Below, in pieces: positions 18,153 through 27,270 of a DNA stretch of 62,773 nt. Each line of letters opens with the position of its first letter. Position 1 is the stretch's first letter. The stretch lies in the IMG/VR virus record IMGVR_UViG_3300025168_000084, positions 1 through 62,773 of that record; one strand, given 5' to 3'. A program made the position numbers and the translations under genes. Under the pieces are notes generated by a model that was not told the origin of the DNA, did no database searches, and was given only the letters and a program-made list of their open reading frames with translations. The DNA is from a virus.

Positions 18153-19459
18153 TGGCAGTAGTACCAAAAGTTTTTCAAACCAACATCTTTCAAGCAAATG
18201 CATTTCAAGGTGAGTTTGGAGACTATGCGTTTCAAAGAAGTATATTTCAAAAAAATGTATTTGATGTAAGGTTAATTCTAATTAAACTCATTACTGAAAC
18301 AGTACAGTCAACTGAGTCAGCATTAAAGAGCAGAACTATGGTTAGAACATTGAATGAATCTGAGACATTGGCAGAGTTTGATGGACTTATCAAAGCAATA
18401 TTACTAGCAGTAACAGAAACATTATCATTATCTGAGACTTCTTCTCGTCACAAAGGCATGTTAAGATATGCTGCTGAAACACTTCAAACAAGTGAGAACA
18501 GTAATGCATTAAGAGACATGGTTAGACTTATCAATGAATCTGAAAACACGACTGAAAATATTACAAAGATAAAGAATATACTTTTGTCAATTACAGAGAC
18601 AGAGAATCTAAATGAAACTGCAAACAAGTTAAAGACATTACTCAAAATGATTAATGAAAGCGAGCAAACGTCAGAAGCATTTAGTCAGTTAAGAGACATG
18701 GTTAGACTGTTCAATGAACAAGTTTCATTATCTGAAAATACCAATAAGAGTAGGACAATGTTTAGAGTATTGAGTGAAACTGTACAGCAATCTGAAGTTG
18801 TACCTAGACTAAAAGGAGTCATTAGAAGCATAGCAGATGTATTGCAGTTATCAGAAACAAGAAATCCAAATAGATTAAGAAACAGATATGTCAATGAAGC
18901 TGAATCCATAGCAGAGTTTGATGGAAGTGCTAGAACAATGTTCAGAGTCATAGATGAAACGTTAAGAATTAGTGAATCAATATCAAGACTTAACAAGTAT
19001 CTGGTAAGAGTCAATGAAACTGTACAGCAATCCGAAACTGTCAAGAAATCCAGAACAATGTTTAGAGTAATTAATAATAGTTTGAGTTTGAGTGAGATTG
19101 TCAACAAGTCTAGAACTATGGTTAGAACAATCAACAACAGTTTGAGTTTGAGTGAGGTAGCAAACAAGTCTAGAACTATTGTTAAACGTATATCTGAATC
19201 ATTACAATACTCAGAAATTATTGTTAAGACAGATCACTTGATCAAACTTGTAACTGAATCATTACATATTTCAGAATTTAATGGAGACAGAATCCTTTCA
19301 CTTGTTAGAATTGTAAATGAAACATTGCAAATTGGAGAATCATTACAAAAGATAAGATGGGCTATAGTAAACATAACCAGATCTGTCAGATTAAACGTAT
19401 CATCAACTACTGCTAAACTCAGTAAAGGCTCAGATACCTCTAAAGGAGATAGTAGGTAA
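18152..19459 (+). CDS. Repeat fibre protein, about 18 copies of a 20-residue unit
   Basis: 435 residues, GTG start overlapping the previous stop. Residues 1-40 have a repeated F-Q pattern (VFQTNIFQANAFQ, then YAFQRSIFQKNVF), a motif seen in other phage structural proteins. Residues about 41-400 are close to 18 units of 20 residues with consensus (K/R)(S/T)RTMVRxINESLxLSExx. Units 14 and 15 are nearly identical, suggesting recent duplication. The strict 60-base period points to a long regular shaft. The C-terminus is basic and Ser-rich. Confidence 0.75.
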   Translation: MAVVPKVFQTNIFQANAFQGEFGDYAFQRSIFQKNVFDVRLILIKLITETVQSTESALKSRTMVRTLNESETLAEFDGLIKAILLAVTETLSLSETSSRHKGMLRYAAETLQTSENSNALRDMVRLINESENTTENITKIKNILLSITETENLNETANKLKTLLKMINESEQTSEAFSQLRDMVRLFNEQVSLSENTNKSRTMFRVLSETVQQSEVVPRLKGVIRSIADVLQLSETRNPNRLRNRYVNEAESIAEFDGSARTMFRVIDETLRISESISRLNKYLVRVNETVQQSETVKKSRTMFRVINNSLSLSEIVNKSRTMVRTINNSLSLSEVANKSRTIVKRISESLQYSEIIVKTDHLIKLVTESLHISEFNGDRILSLVRIVNETLQIGESLQKIRWAIVNITRSVRLNVSSTTAKLSKGSDTSKGDSR

Positions 19460-19490
19460 TCTTTTTAACTAATGGCAAGTGATATATGAT

Positions 19491-19844
19491 ATGTCAATGA
19501 ATCTAAAAGGTAGAAATATCGAGTTTATAGTCAAAGCAGGTGCTAGATCTAACGTTGTAATCAATATTGCTGATGCTTCAGGCGTGGCTAAGAACCTATC
19601 TGATACTTCTACTTACGCTACTGCTAGATGGAAGGTATGGAAACCAGATGGTACTAGTATTATCAATGGTGCAGCAACATATTCTAACAGGTCAACAGGT
19701 GAAATATCATATCTGTTAAGTGCTACTGATACTGTTATTGCAAATGCAGGTATATGGGAAGGTGAAGTTGAGTTGTTAAATTCAAGTGGTGTAATGACAG
19801 AACAGTCAGAAACTTTTAATTTTACCATTGAGGAGAGTTACTGA
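19491..19844 (+). CDS. BppU-N-like baseplate/fibre Ig domain protein
   Basis: About 117 residues from the ATG at 19491; an in-frame GTG at 19479 and ATG at 19497 are alternatives. The pattern (NIEFIVKAGARSNVVINI, WKVWKPDGT, STGEISYLLSATDT, AGIWEGEVEL, then SETFNFTIEESY) is that of the N-terminal Ig-like domain of phage baseplate upper proteins, which anchors fibres to the tail. It closes the adsorption module. Confidence 0.65.
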   Translation: MSMNLKGRNIEFIVKAGARSNVVINIADASGVAKNLSDTSTYATARWKVWKPDGTSIINGAATYSNRSTGEISYLLSATDTVIANAGIWEGEVELLNSSGVMTEQSETFNFTIEESY

Positions 19845-19996
19845 TGGGATCTATAAAAATTCTAGTTGGTGGAGAATGTAAGGACTGTGGACACTCACAG
19901 CAAACTCATGAAGACAACAATGGATGTGTACACCCAATGCCTGAAACTGGAGAAGTCTCAGAACCATGTGGTTGTGAAAAAATAGGTTCATACTAA
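19844..19996 (+). CDS. Small Cys/His-rich protein
   Basis: A 50-residue ORF starting in the TGATG overlap with the previous gene. It contains CKDCGH, then HEDNNGCVHP, then CGCEK, enough ligands for one or two zinc sites. Real by overlap and composition; function unknown. Confidence 0.55.
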   Translation: MGSIKILVGGECKDCGHSQQTHEDNNGCVHPMPETGEVSEPCGCEKIGSY

Positions 19997-19998
19997 AC

Positions 19999-20007
19999 AT
20001 ATATATA
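19999..20007 (+). promoter_or_regulatory. TATA box for the Cas4-like nuclease gene
   Basis: ATATATATA is centred about 26 bases before the ATG at 20029. It marks the start of the packaging transcription unit. Confidence 0.55.
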
Positions 20008-20028
20008 GCACGACATATCTGTTAATTC

Positions 20029-20793
20029 ATGTTAAAGATTGATGATGTGAATGAGGAAATTTATTTTCAATTTAGACGAGCCCAAATGGAAGCTATGGCA
20101 ACCGAAAGATTGGGTGTCATACATGTTAGTGATATAATTAAACCATGCATGCGTAATGTAATCTATGGTAAGGTTCTACCTAGAACTGGAATGAATACTG
20201 AAAGCACAAAGTCATTATACTTTGGTCAGGTAGTTCACAGCAACTCACAGTTGGCAAAAGATGAACATCATGAAATGTTTCTTGCATATGATTATGTAAG
20301 AGATGAGTCATTGACCTATGAGGAATCTAAAAAAATACCATTAGATGATCCTAGACAGTTAGATATTATATATGGCAGTATAGACGACTTGATGAAAGTC
20401 GGTGATAAATGGGTGATTTGTGACAAAAAGACGACAGGAAGTATTGATTATTTTTCAAAGGCAACAAGCAAGGCAAGTGATTCTCACAAGGATCAGATCA
20501 ACAGATACCGTGTATTGTTAAAAAAATGCTATAATATTGATGCTGACTTTGGATGTGTGATATACATTTCAAACAGAATTGAAAAAGACAAAAGGGACAA
20601 ACCAATTACCATATCTTTCAAGTTAAAACCAGTGGAAGAAACTTTGATTGACATGATTGAAAGGTCAAACAATATCAAAGACTCTCTTACTAACAAAACA
20701 TTACCAGAAAGAACCAAATGTTTCCTCTGTGATGGCATGTGTGACTATGCTAGCATGTGTTTTGAAGATAATAGATCCAGTTTTGAAGATTAA
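20029..20793 (+). CDS. Cas4-like PD-(D/E)XK nuclease with predicted Fe-S cluster
   Basis: 254 residues. RecB/Cas4-type features appear in order: Cys40 in IIKPCMR; an acidic strand GSIDDL (Asp119/120); CDKKTT giving the D-x-K core (Asp132, Lys134); QINRY (motif QxxxY at 157-161); and a C-terminal cysteine group CFLCDGMCDYASMC (231-244). The Cys pattern matches 4Fe-4S binding in Cas4 and AddB nucleases. Archaeal viruses commonly carry such 5'-3' exonucleases for recombination or end processing. No Cas1 or CRISPR array is present. Position directly before terminase suggests a link to packaging or genome ends. Confidence 0.8.
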   Translation: MLKIDDVNEEIYFQFRRAQMEAMATERLGVIHVSDIIKPCMRNVIYGKVLPRTGMNTESTKSLYFGQVVHSNSQLAKDEHHEMFLAYDYVRDESLTYEESKKIPLDDPRQLDIIYGSIDDLMKVGDKWVICDKKTTGSIDYFSKATSKASDSHKDQINRYRVLLKKCYNIDADFGCVIYISNRIEKDKRDKPITISFKLKPVEETLIDMIERSNNIKDSLTNKTLPERTKCFLCDGMCDYASMCFEDNRSSFED

Positions 20794-20799
20794 AAAAAC

Positions 20800-20808
20800 T
20801 TTATAAAC
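20800..20808 (+). promoter_or_regulatory. TATA box for the terminase operon
   Basis: TTTATAAAC is centred about 27 bases before the ATG at 20831. Confidence 0.6.
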
Positions 20809-20830
20809 AAGTTAAAAAAACTGTTATATA

Positions 20831-21352
20831 ATGGATAAAAATGATGATATTTTCAAAATAAAGCCTATTGGCAATACCGATATAGTCGTGGAAGACAAGA
20901 GAAAAACCATATCTCCATTCAATAGTGCCAAGCATTTCAAGGAAGCAAACATACCAGCCCTATGTGATCAATGTGTCTACAAGTCAGTTGAAGAAGGTGG
21001 AAATGGCAAATGTCCTAAATATGAAAAGGGAGCAGTTTGTGGTATTCGCAAAGATTTCATTAGTTTCATTAATGAGCTAGATACTAGAAATCCAGAGGAT
21101 TTGAAAAACATGATAGACATGGTTGCAAAACTTACATTTGAGAATGTCCTCATGACTTTGACACAAGCCAAGTTTGATGGCAACGTACCAGATAGAAACA
21201 GTAAAAGTGAAATTAATACATTGCTAAACATTGTAAAATCAATGAATGACCTCAACAGTAAAATTACAATTACTGAGAAAAAAGAGTTCTCAAAAGAGGG
21301 TGACATTGAAAGCATATTCCGACAGATAAAGGCACAGAAAAAAGATGGCTAG
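20831..21352 (+). CDS. Probable terminase small subunit
   Basis: 173 residues overlapping the large terminase by 8 bases, the usual coupling of small and large subunits. Residues about 45-70 hold a Cys cluster (CDQC, then CPKYEKGAVC) that may bind zinc. The rest is helical with heptad-like Leu/Ile spacing (TLLNIVKSMNDLNSK), suitable for oligomerisation. No obvious HTH is visible, so the call rests on position. An alternative is a transcription or packaging accessory factor. Confidence 0.5.
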   Translation: MDKNDDIFKIKPIGNTDIVVEDKRKTISPFNSAKHFKEANIPALCDQCVYKSVEEGGNGKCPKYEKGAVCGIRKDFISFINELDTRNPEDLKNMIDMVAKLTFENVLMTLTQAKFDGNVPDRNSKSEINTLLNIVKSMNDLNSKITITEKKEFSKEGDIESIFRQIKAQKKDG

Positions 21353-22727
21353 ACCTACCAAGGAGGAGACTCAGGAAAGAATAGAGTTCATGCAGTCAAT
21401 AGCAGATTGTGCAAAATCCCCTAGCAAGTTCAGTGACATATTCTTAGGTCACAAACTGTTTGACTACAATGTAAAGTATGTTGACTGTCAGGACAGATTC
21501 ATAGTGTACAGAAGTGGAAGACAGGTGGGTAAAACCATGTCAACTGCTGCCAAGGCAGTACACTTTGCGTTCTTTGCACCGTTAATGCTAAAGACAGTAA
21601 AGCATGAATGTACAATAGTTATTGCAGCCCCTACACAAAATCAGGCAACCATCATGTTTGACAGGATCAGAAGTTTGGTTATCAACAGTTCATTTCTCAA
21701 AGGCTACATAGTAAGAAACACACAGTCAGAACTTTGGGTAAGATTCCTAGACAACAACGGAATGACCAAGATCATTACAAGGGCAACAGGTGAGACTGGT
21801 GTCGGGCTGAGAGGTTATTCTCCACATGTTATTATCGCTGACGAATGTAGTTTCATTAAGACAGATATACTCAGAGCCTTCCTACCTTCTGGTATGGCTA
21901 CACAGGCAAAGGTATGGCTTACGTCAACACCTTTCTCCAAGTCAGGTTACTTCTATGAAGCGTGTATGAACAGTAGACCTAGAAACCCAGAGGGCATGTG
22001 GACAGAGTTCCATGTAAAATCCATGATGAACCCACTTATTGCAGAAGATCCTGTATTTATTGAGGAAATTAAGAGGTTAACCAAAGAGGAATATGTCCAA
22101 GAGGTAGAGGGTGAGTTCCTAGACATTGGTGATGCACTTATACCAAACTCATTGATTATGGAAGCACTTACTGACGGACACCCAAAAGGCAGAGTGAGAT
22201 ACTATATGGGAGTGGATATTGCTAGAACAGGTCGTGACGAGACTGTATTTACGATAGTAGGAGTAGATGAGGAAGATACCGTGTTTGTGGAAGATGTTTA
22301 TGCCGAATCTCAAAGTAATGTGGTAGATGTGGCAGGCAGAATTGCTGACTTTGTGCAACAGTTCAGATTAGAGACAGTCTACATAGACGAGACAGGTCTA
22401 GGTGGTGGACTTGTAGACTTGTGCAGGGAAAGAGATGTTCCTACAAGGGGTGTAATGTTCTCACTACAGGAAAAGGCAGATATGTACAAGAATCTCAGGT
22501 TACTGTTTGAAAATCACAAGATAAAGTTAAAGAATATCAACAAAATGGTCTATCAACTGTCATATCTCAGAAGGGAATATACTGAAAGTGGTATAATGAA
22601 GATCAAGTCATTTGAACATGACGACTATCCTGACAGTCTTGTACTTGCATGTAGGGCAGTTAATACAGGAGAAGGATGGCACGTTATGAGTATGGGCAAG
22701 GCTCTTAAAGAGTCTCTATTCGGTTAA
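21345..22727 (+). CDS. terL: Terminase large subunit
   Basis: 460 residues. Walker A GRQVGKT at 58-64 and Walker B VIIADE at 162-167 define the packaging ATPase. The RNase H-like nuclease has acids in MGVDIARTG (Asp291), VYIDETGLGG (Asp348) and DDYPDSLVLA (Asp430). Length and domain order are standard. It couples ATP hydrolysis to DNA translocation into the prohead and cuts the concatemer. Headful-type packaging would fit the circular assembly but cannot be decided here. Confidence 0.93.
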   Translation: MARPTKEETQERIEFMQSIADCAKSPSKFSDIFLGHKLFDYNVKYVDCQDRFIVYRSGRQVGKTMSTAAKAVHFAFFAPLMLKTVKHECTIVIAAPTQNQATIMFDRIRSLVINSSFLKGYIVRNTQSELWVRFLDNNGMTKIITRATGETGVGLRGYSPHVIIADECSFIKTDILRAFLPSGMATQAKVWLTSTPFSKSGYFYEACMNSRPRNPEGMWTEFHVKSMMNPLIAEDPVFIEEIKRLTKEEYVQEVEGEFLDIGDALIPNSLIMEALTDGHPKGRVRYYMGVDIARTGRDETVFTIVGVDEEDTVFVEDVYAESQSNVVDVAGRIADFVQQFRLETVYIDETGLGGGLVDLCRERDVPTRGVMFSLQEKADMYKNLRLLFENHKIKLKNINKMVYQLSYLRREYTESGIMKIKSFEHDDYPDSLVLACRAVNTGEGWHVMSMGKALKESLFG

Positions 22728-22728
22728 C

Positions 22729-22738
22729 TTTATATAAT
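22729..22738 (+). promoter_or_regulatory. TATA box for the disordered-protein operon
   Basis: TTTATATAAT is centred about 25 bases before the ATG at 22758. A second TATA-like string touches the ATG and is too close to act for this gene. Confidence 0.65.
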
Positions 22739-22757
22739 AATAGGTTGTGGTTTATAT

Positions 22758-24059
22758 ATGGAATGGCAAAACTGGTTAGATAAGAAAACAGCTAAAACTA
22801 TCAATGATGATTTTCCAAAAGGAAAACCTCCACATATAGATTATAATAAAACACCAGATAAGACTATTCCTCGTACAAGAAGTGATTTTGATGATGAGAC
22901 ACATGAAGATCCATATGTTAATAACAGTATATCTTCAGTTGATTCATGGGAATCATGGTTAGAAAAGAACAATGCCACAGAAACATCTCACAAAGAGGGT
23001 GAGAAGAAGGAAGAATGGAATGGTAAATTTGACAATTCTACTACCAGAGATGATGCAGAAAATGACGATGATAAGGCTATTGGTGAGGAAGAATCACTAG
23101 AGGAACTAACTGACGGTAAACTGGAAGAAATAGAGAAACTAAAGTCATGGGAAATATTTTTAGAAAAGAATCAATACCCACAAGATAATATTCCTGAAAA
23201 AAAAGATGAAGATGGTGACTCAGAAATAAATTTTGAAACTGGAACTAAGTTACAAACTTCAGGAGAAACTGGAGAAGGTGTATTAACTGATGAAAAACAT
23301 AGAGATGTGGAGGATGAAACAACTACTAATAATTTAACTCAACGTTTTAGGAGAGGAAATTTGAGAGGACAAGCACAAGGTGCAGGTAGAAAAGGATATA
23401 ATAATGCAGGTGCTAGTGGTGGTGTGCCTAAAGGTCATGCAGGTAAATTTGGTAAAGGTGGTAAAACTTTTGGAGCTGATCAATGGGGTGGAACAATGTC
23501 AGGTGATTCTGCAAGACCAAATGCAGATGGTACTAGAACTACTCTTGATGGATTAAGACAACAAATTCAAAGAATTAATGAACATGAGAATAAAAAAGAA
23601 TTATCTAGTACTGGACAACCAGCAGCATCACACCAAAAAGAAGTAGCTGATATAGAACCTGTAGGAAAATCATGGGAATCATGGCTAACTAAATATGAAG
23701 AAACAGTAGAAGATAAAAAATTAGCATTAGATTTAAATGAAGCAAGAGCAGTAAGAGGTAAAAAAATAGCATCACAAAAGGTCAAACCAGAAACAGGTGA
23801 AGATGCTAAAATGGGAGAATATTCAACAGTAACAGCAGAAAAATTCAAATCATGGGAAGGATGGCTAGATAAGATGCAGGGAGCTGGAGATGCTAGATTT
23901 GGCAATCAACACCTAACAGGAATGGAACAGAAACCAGTAGCAGATGACGAATCTATAGAATTATCGGCAGAAAGTGAAGAAAACAACGAAAAACAAGAGA
24001 AAACTGAGGATAAGGAAGACAAAGATAATAAACCTTATAAAGCATTAAGTCAGGAGTAA
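22758..24059 (+). CDS. Disordered protein with five W-E-x-W-L-x-K motifs
   Basis: 433 residues, very charged and Gly/Asn/Gln-rich, predicted mostly disordered. The only order seen is a short repeated motif: EWQNWLDKK (2-10), SWESWLEKN (63-71), SWEIFLEKN (130-138), SWESWLTKY (305-313) and SWEGWLDKM (365-373). A Gly/Lys-rich patch lies at about 195-250. The motif recurs in the next gene. This looks like a multivalent scaffold binding one partner many times. Candidate roles are internal virion protein, assembly scaffold or host-factor sponge. Family not recognised. Confidence 0.7.
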   Translation: MEWQNWLDKKTAKTINDDFPKGKPPHIDYNKTPDKTIPRTRSDFDDETHEDPYVNNSISSVDSWESWLEKNNATETSHKEGEKKEEWNGKFDNSTTRDDAENDDDKAIGEEESLEELTDGKLEEIEKLKSWEIFLEKNQYPQDNIPEKKDEDGDSEINFETGTKLQTSGETGEGVLTDEKHRDVEDETTTNNLTQRFRRGNLRGQAQGAGRKGYNNAGASGGVPKGHAGKFGKGGKTFGADQWGGTMSGDSARPNADGTRTTLDGLRQQIQRINEHENKKELSSTGQPAASHQKEVADIEPVGKSWESWLTKYEETVEDKKLALDLNEARAVRGKKIASQKVKPETGEDAKMGEYSTVTAEKFKSWEGWLDKMQGAGDARFGNQHLTGMEQKPVADDESIELSAESEENNEKQEKTEDKEDKDNKPYKALSQE

Positions 24060-24063
24060 TGAT

Positions 24064-25122
24064 ATGGAAGACTTGAACAAAATCACTTCAACTAGAGTCG
24101 GAGACAACATTCATTTCTTTGTAAACGGTGCAGAAGATAGTGGCACAGTAGTCAAAATGGACACAAGTTATGTTACAGTTGTAAAAAGAGATGGCAACTT
24201 CCAAGATATTCACATTAACGATACATTTTTCATTAAAGATATACTAGTAAACAAGACATGGAATGACATGACTATGGAAGAAAGAACCGTAGAATTACAC
24301 AAAATTCACGCCTACAGTCCTAGATTCCTAGCAAAATCATGGAAAGAACTTCCACAATCACTTAAAGATGTAATGAAAGAAAAACAGGCTAAATTACATC
24401 CAAACCAAGTAAAAGAATTTGGTAGAAAGATGTATAATGATGGTAAAACTGCTGGGGAAAATCAAGTTGGAGAAGCAATAGTAAATGCACCAAAATCAGG
24501 TTTAGAAATATTACAAGCAGGTAAAAAAATTAAAAAATCCAACGTAGAACAGTCACATCTTGGTAGTGCAGGCAGAGGTGGACATGCAGTTGAGACAAGT
24601 ACTGCTTTTGATGCAGAAGAAGATTACGAAGGAGAGTCACATGAAACTAAAGAAGAACAATTTAAACATGATAAAGAAAAACCTAAAGTAACAAACAAAA
24701 CAGGTAGAAATAATTATGGTGGAAATATGGAAGCTGGATTAGTATTAAATCCTAGTAAAATAAAGGAATTACAAGAATTAGAAACTGATAAACAAAATGC
24801 AACACCTACATCTGAGACAAAATATTTTGGTGCTAATGGTAAACAAATAACAAGAGAAGAACATGAGTCATCATCAGATATAAAACAGTCTTATGGATCA
24901 ATGCAAGAACAACTATGGGAACAATGGTTAGATAAAGACGGTGGCATGGGTGGTGGAAGTCCTCCAGCATCAACATCAAGCAACAATTCTGCTCAAACAA
25001 ATGATTCAGGTGTATATAATCCAGTCTACGGTGAAAAAGGAAGACACGGTGGACAAAGTAAAGATAAAGAAGAAGAAACAGAAAAAGATAAAGAAGCAGA
25101 TGAAAAAGAAAGGAAAGGATAA
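24064..25122 (+). CDS. Disordered protein with N-terminal SH3-like fold and one W motif
   Basis: 352 residues, start five bases after the previous stop. Residues 1-65 look like a small beta barrel (VGDNIHFFVNGAEDSGTVVK). Residues 70-130 are helical (MTMEERTVELHKIHAYSPRF). The remainder is low-complexity Lys/Glu/Gly, with a single LWEQWLDKD at about 283-291 matching the motif of the upstream gene. The shared motif and operon imply a common partner. Function unknown. Confidence 0.65.
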   Translation: MEDLNKITSTRVGDNIHFFVNGAEDSGTVVKMDTSYVTVVKRDGNFQDIHINDTFFIKDILVNKTWNDMTMEERTVELHKIHAYSPRFLAKSWKELPQSLKDVMKEKQAKLHPNQVKEFGRKMYNDGKTAGENQVGEAIVNAPKSGLEILQAGKKIKKSNVEQSHLGSAGRGGHAVETSTAFDAEEDYEGESHETKEEQFKHDKEKPKVTNKTGRNNYGGNMEAGLVLNPSKIKELQELETDKQNATPTSETKYFGANGKQITREEHESSSDIKQSYGSMQEQLWEQWLDKDGGMGGGSPPASTSSNNSAQTNDSGVYNPVYGEKGRHGGQSKDKEEETEKDKEADEKERKG

Positions 25123-27092
25123 TGCCTACAGGTAAACCTGATTTTAATTTAAACAGTTTTGGAATAAAATATTTATCCAAAGATGAAGTACAAGAATTTT
25201 TAGAAAAAAGAACCCAAGGAGAAGAAATAGGATCAAAAGGAGATAGATCACAAACAGCAGTTGCAGCAAATACTCCAAAAGGATTACAAAAACCTGTTTC
25301 AGCAAGACCAACTAGAAATATTGATCCACAAACTGGGTTTACTTCTAATGCTCCAACTCCACCAACTCAAGCAGCAGTTGCAACTGATAGTACTGTAAAT
25401 GATGTTAATACTGGTAATAAAAAATTAAAAATACCATCTAAGAAACTTGAAGGTGGAACTAGATCTGTATTTACAGCTAGAGATAAATTACCTTCTAAAA
25501 TGTCAAATAGAGAAAGACATCTTAGAGAAGATATTGAATCAAGCCCTAAAACTAGACTTGATAATAGAGGATCAACAGTACAAGATGGTAATCGTAAAGT
25601 AGATGAATCTGGAGTAGTTGGTAGACAACATAGACAACAACCACAACCAACAACTAAACCAAATGAGGGAGTTAAATCAAGAACAAGAGAACAAGTAGGT
25701 AGTATAATTGGTGATAGAGAATATTCAAAAGAAGGTGAAGGAAAGAAGGTGCAATTAGATTCAAATTCTAGATTCAATCCAAAAACTAATCAAGCTGAAA
25801 AATTAACTGAATCCAAGACTAGGGAAGCAACAGGTGACAAAAACACGAACTCTGAAGGAAAAAAGAAAAAACAACATAAAATGGCAAAAAGAACTACTAA
25901 ACTAGATAGTAAACAAGAGACAAATACTGCTGGTGATGCACCAGAAGGCGTAGAAAGTGAAACACAAGAAATCAGTAATTCAAATGTAGAAGTTGGTGTA
26001 GGAGTAGATGCACATAAAAAATTCAAAGAAGTAGAAGGTCAAGGAGAACTTAGAGAGAGACAAAGAATTAGAAATACTGAAGGTGTTGGTGCAGGTAAAG
26101 GTAAAGGTAAAAGAAAAGATTCAAATTTAAATGATATGTCAGATACATCTACTAGAGCAAAAAAACATGATACTAGAGGAAAAAAGTATAAATGGGAAAA
26201 TGATGAGGATAAAGCTGGATATAATGCTATAAAACAAGTAAAACACTCAAAAACTGGTAAAATGGTAAATGATAGAGTTGCTCAAATGAAATATCTTAAT
26301 TCAATGGATGAAAAATATAAAAGAAGTGTTACAGAACAACCTAAAACAAGTACAGCAGGTCAAAAAATTATTGATGAAATGTCTAAGAAAAAGAAGAAAT
26401 CAAATGACATTATTACAGATATGAATATTATTAAATTAGACTTGATGAAAGGAAAAAAATATCTAAAGAGAGAACGATTAGGTTCAGTAATTGGTAAACC
26501 AAAAAATGTAACAAATGATGGTGTGGCTGATTATGAGAAAGGAGATGATAATGATTTCTTCTCTTTAGATGATAAAGCTTTAAAATCTCAAGCTGAAGAA
26601 ACAATCTTCAAGGCAATATCACTAAAATTAGACTTGATGAAAGATGCTAAAGATGGTAAAGGAAGTAACAAACCTATGGATGGTAGTGATGATATTCCAT
26701 TTACTGATAGTTTCGCAGGTGATAGAGCAGAAACCAATGTAATAAATTATTTAGATACTTATGGTGGTGATGATGAACCAACAGGTACTACATTAGATAA
26801 ACTTCAGGAAGTTGATGGAGATGGTAAAGCTGCATATTTAAATGCACCTAATATGACAAAAAAACAACCTATTAAACCAAAATTGGCTAAATCTGCTGCT
26901 GAAACAATCTTCAAGGCAATATCACTAAAATTAGACTTGATGAAAACTGATTATTCAAGTCCAACAGATATTGATATGAAAGATGTGTATGAGAAAAAAA
27001 GAGTTAAAGAAGTAGAAGCAAAACATAATACTTCATGCCCACATTGTAAACAAACATTACCAAAATATAAACCAGAACCTATCGACGATTAG
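25122..27092 (+). CDS. Disordered basic protein with repeated KLDLMK motif
   Basis: 656 residues, start overlapping the previous stop (TAATG). Mostly Lys/Thr/Asn-rich and disordered. The motif IIKLDLMK occurs at about 435-443, and a longer version, ETIFKAISLKLDLMK, occurs twice, at about 493-507 and 594-608. The two long copies are encoded by an identical 45-base DNA segment. The C-terminus has a zinc-knuckle-like CPHCKQ. It probably acts with the two upstream proteins. Function unknown. Confidence 0.65.
   Translation: MPTGKPDFNLNSFGIKYLSKDEVQEFLEKRTQGEEIGSKGDRSQTAVAANTPKGLQKPVSARPTRNIDPQTGFTSNAPTPPTQAAVATDSTVNDVNTGNKKLKIPSKKLEGGTRSVFTARDKLPSKMSNRERHLREDIESSPKTRLDNRGSTVQDGNRKVDESGVVGRQHRQQPQPTTKPNEGVKSRTREQVGSIIGDREYSKEGEGKKVQLDSNSRFNPKTNQAEKLTESKTREATGDKNTNSEGKKKKQHKMAKRTTKLDSKQETNTAGDAPEGVESETQEISNSNVEVGVGVDAHKKFKEVEGQGELRERQRIRNTEGVGAGKGKGKRKDSNLNDMSDTSTRAKKHDTRGKKYKWENDEDKAGYNAIKQVKHSKTGKMVNDRVAQMKYLNSMDEKYKRSVTEQPKTSTAGQKIIDEMSKKKKKSNDIITDMNIIKLDLMKGKKYLKRERLGSVIGKPKNVTNDGVADYEKGDDNDFFSLDDKALKSQAEETIFKAISLKLDLMKDAKDGKGSNKPMDGSDDIPFTDSFAGDRAETNVINYLDTYGGDDEPTGTTLDKLQEVDGDGKAAYLNAPNMTKKQPIKPKLAKSAAETIFKAISLKLDLMKTDYSSPTDIDMKDVYEKKRVKEVEAKHNTSCPHCKQTLPKYKPEPIDD
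26598..26642 (+). repeat. 45-base exact direct repeat, copy 1
   Basis: Identical to 26901-26945 inside the same gene, in frame, encoding the ETIFKAISLKLDLMK motif. An 18-base core is also present at 26433-26450. Confidence 0.9.
26901..26945 (+). repeat. 45-base exact direct repeat, copy 2
   Basis: Second copy of the segment at 26598-26642, 303 bases downstream. Identity including third codon positions points to recent duplication or gene conversion. Confidence 0.9.
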
Positions 27093-27129
27093 TAACAACC
27101 CTTAAATAATACCTATATTAACTTTTATT

Positions 27130-27270
27130 GTGGTAAGACGAGATACTGATCATTATTGTATAGAGTGTAAAGCCATACTTCCTTGGAGATATAAAGGTAG
27201 GCAACGTATTTATTGTAGTACTGCCTGTAGAAATGAATATACAAAGAGGAAAAAAGAGAATGAAGTATAA
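27130..27270 (+). CDS. FCS/MYND-like small zinc finger
   Basis: A 46-residue ORF starting at GTG. Ligands CIEC at 10-13 and YCSTAC at 28-33 with following basic residues resemble FCS-type zinc fingers. A TATA-like TTAAATAA lies about 27 bases upstream. It overlaps the next ORF by 11 bases. Confidence 0.6.
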   Translation: MVRRDTDHYCIECKAILPWRYKGRQRIYCSTACRNEYTKRKKENEV

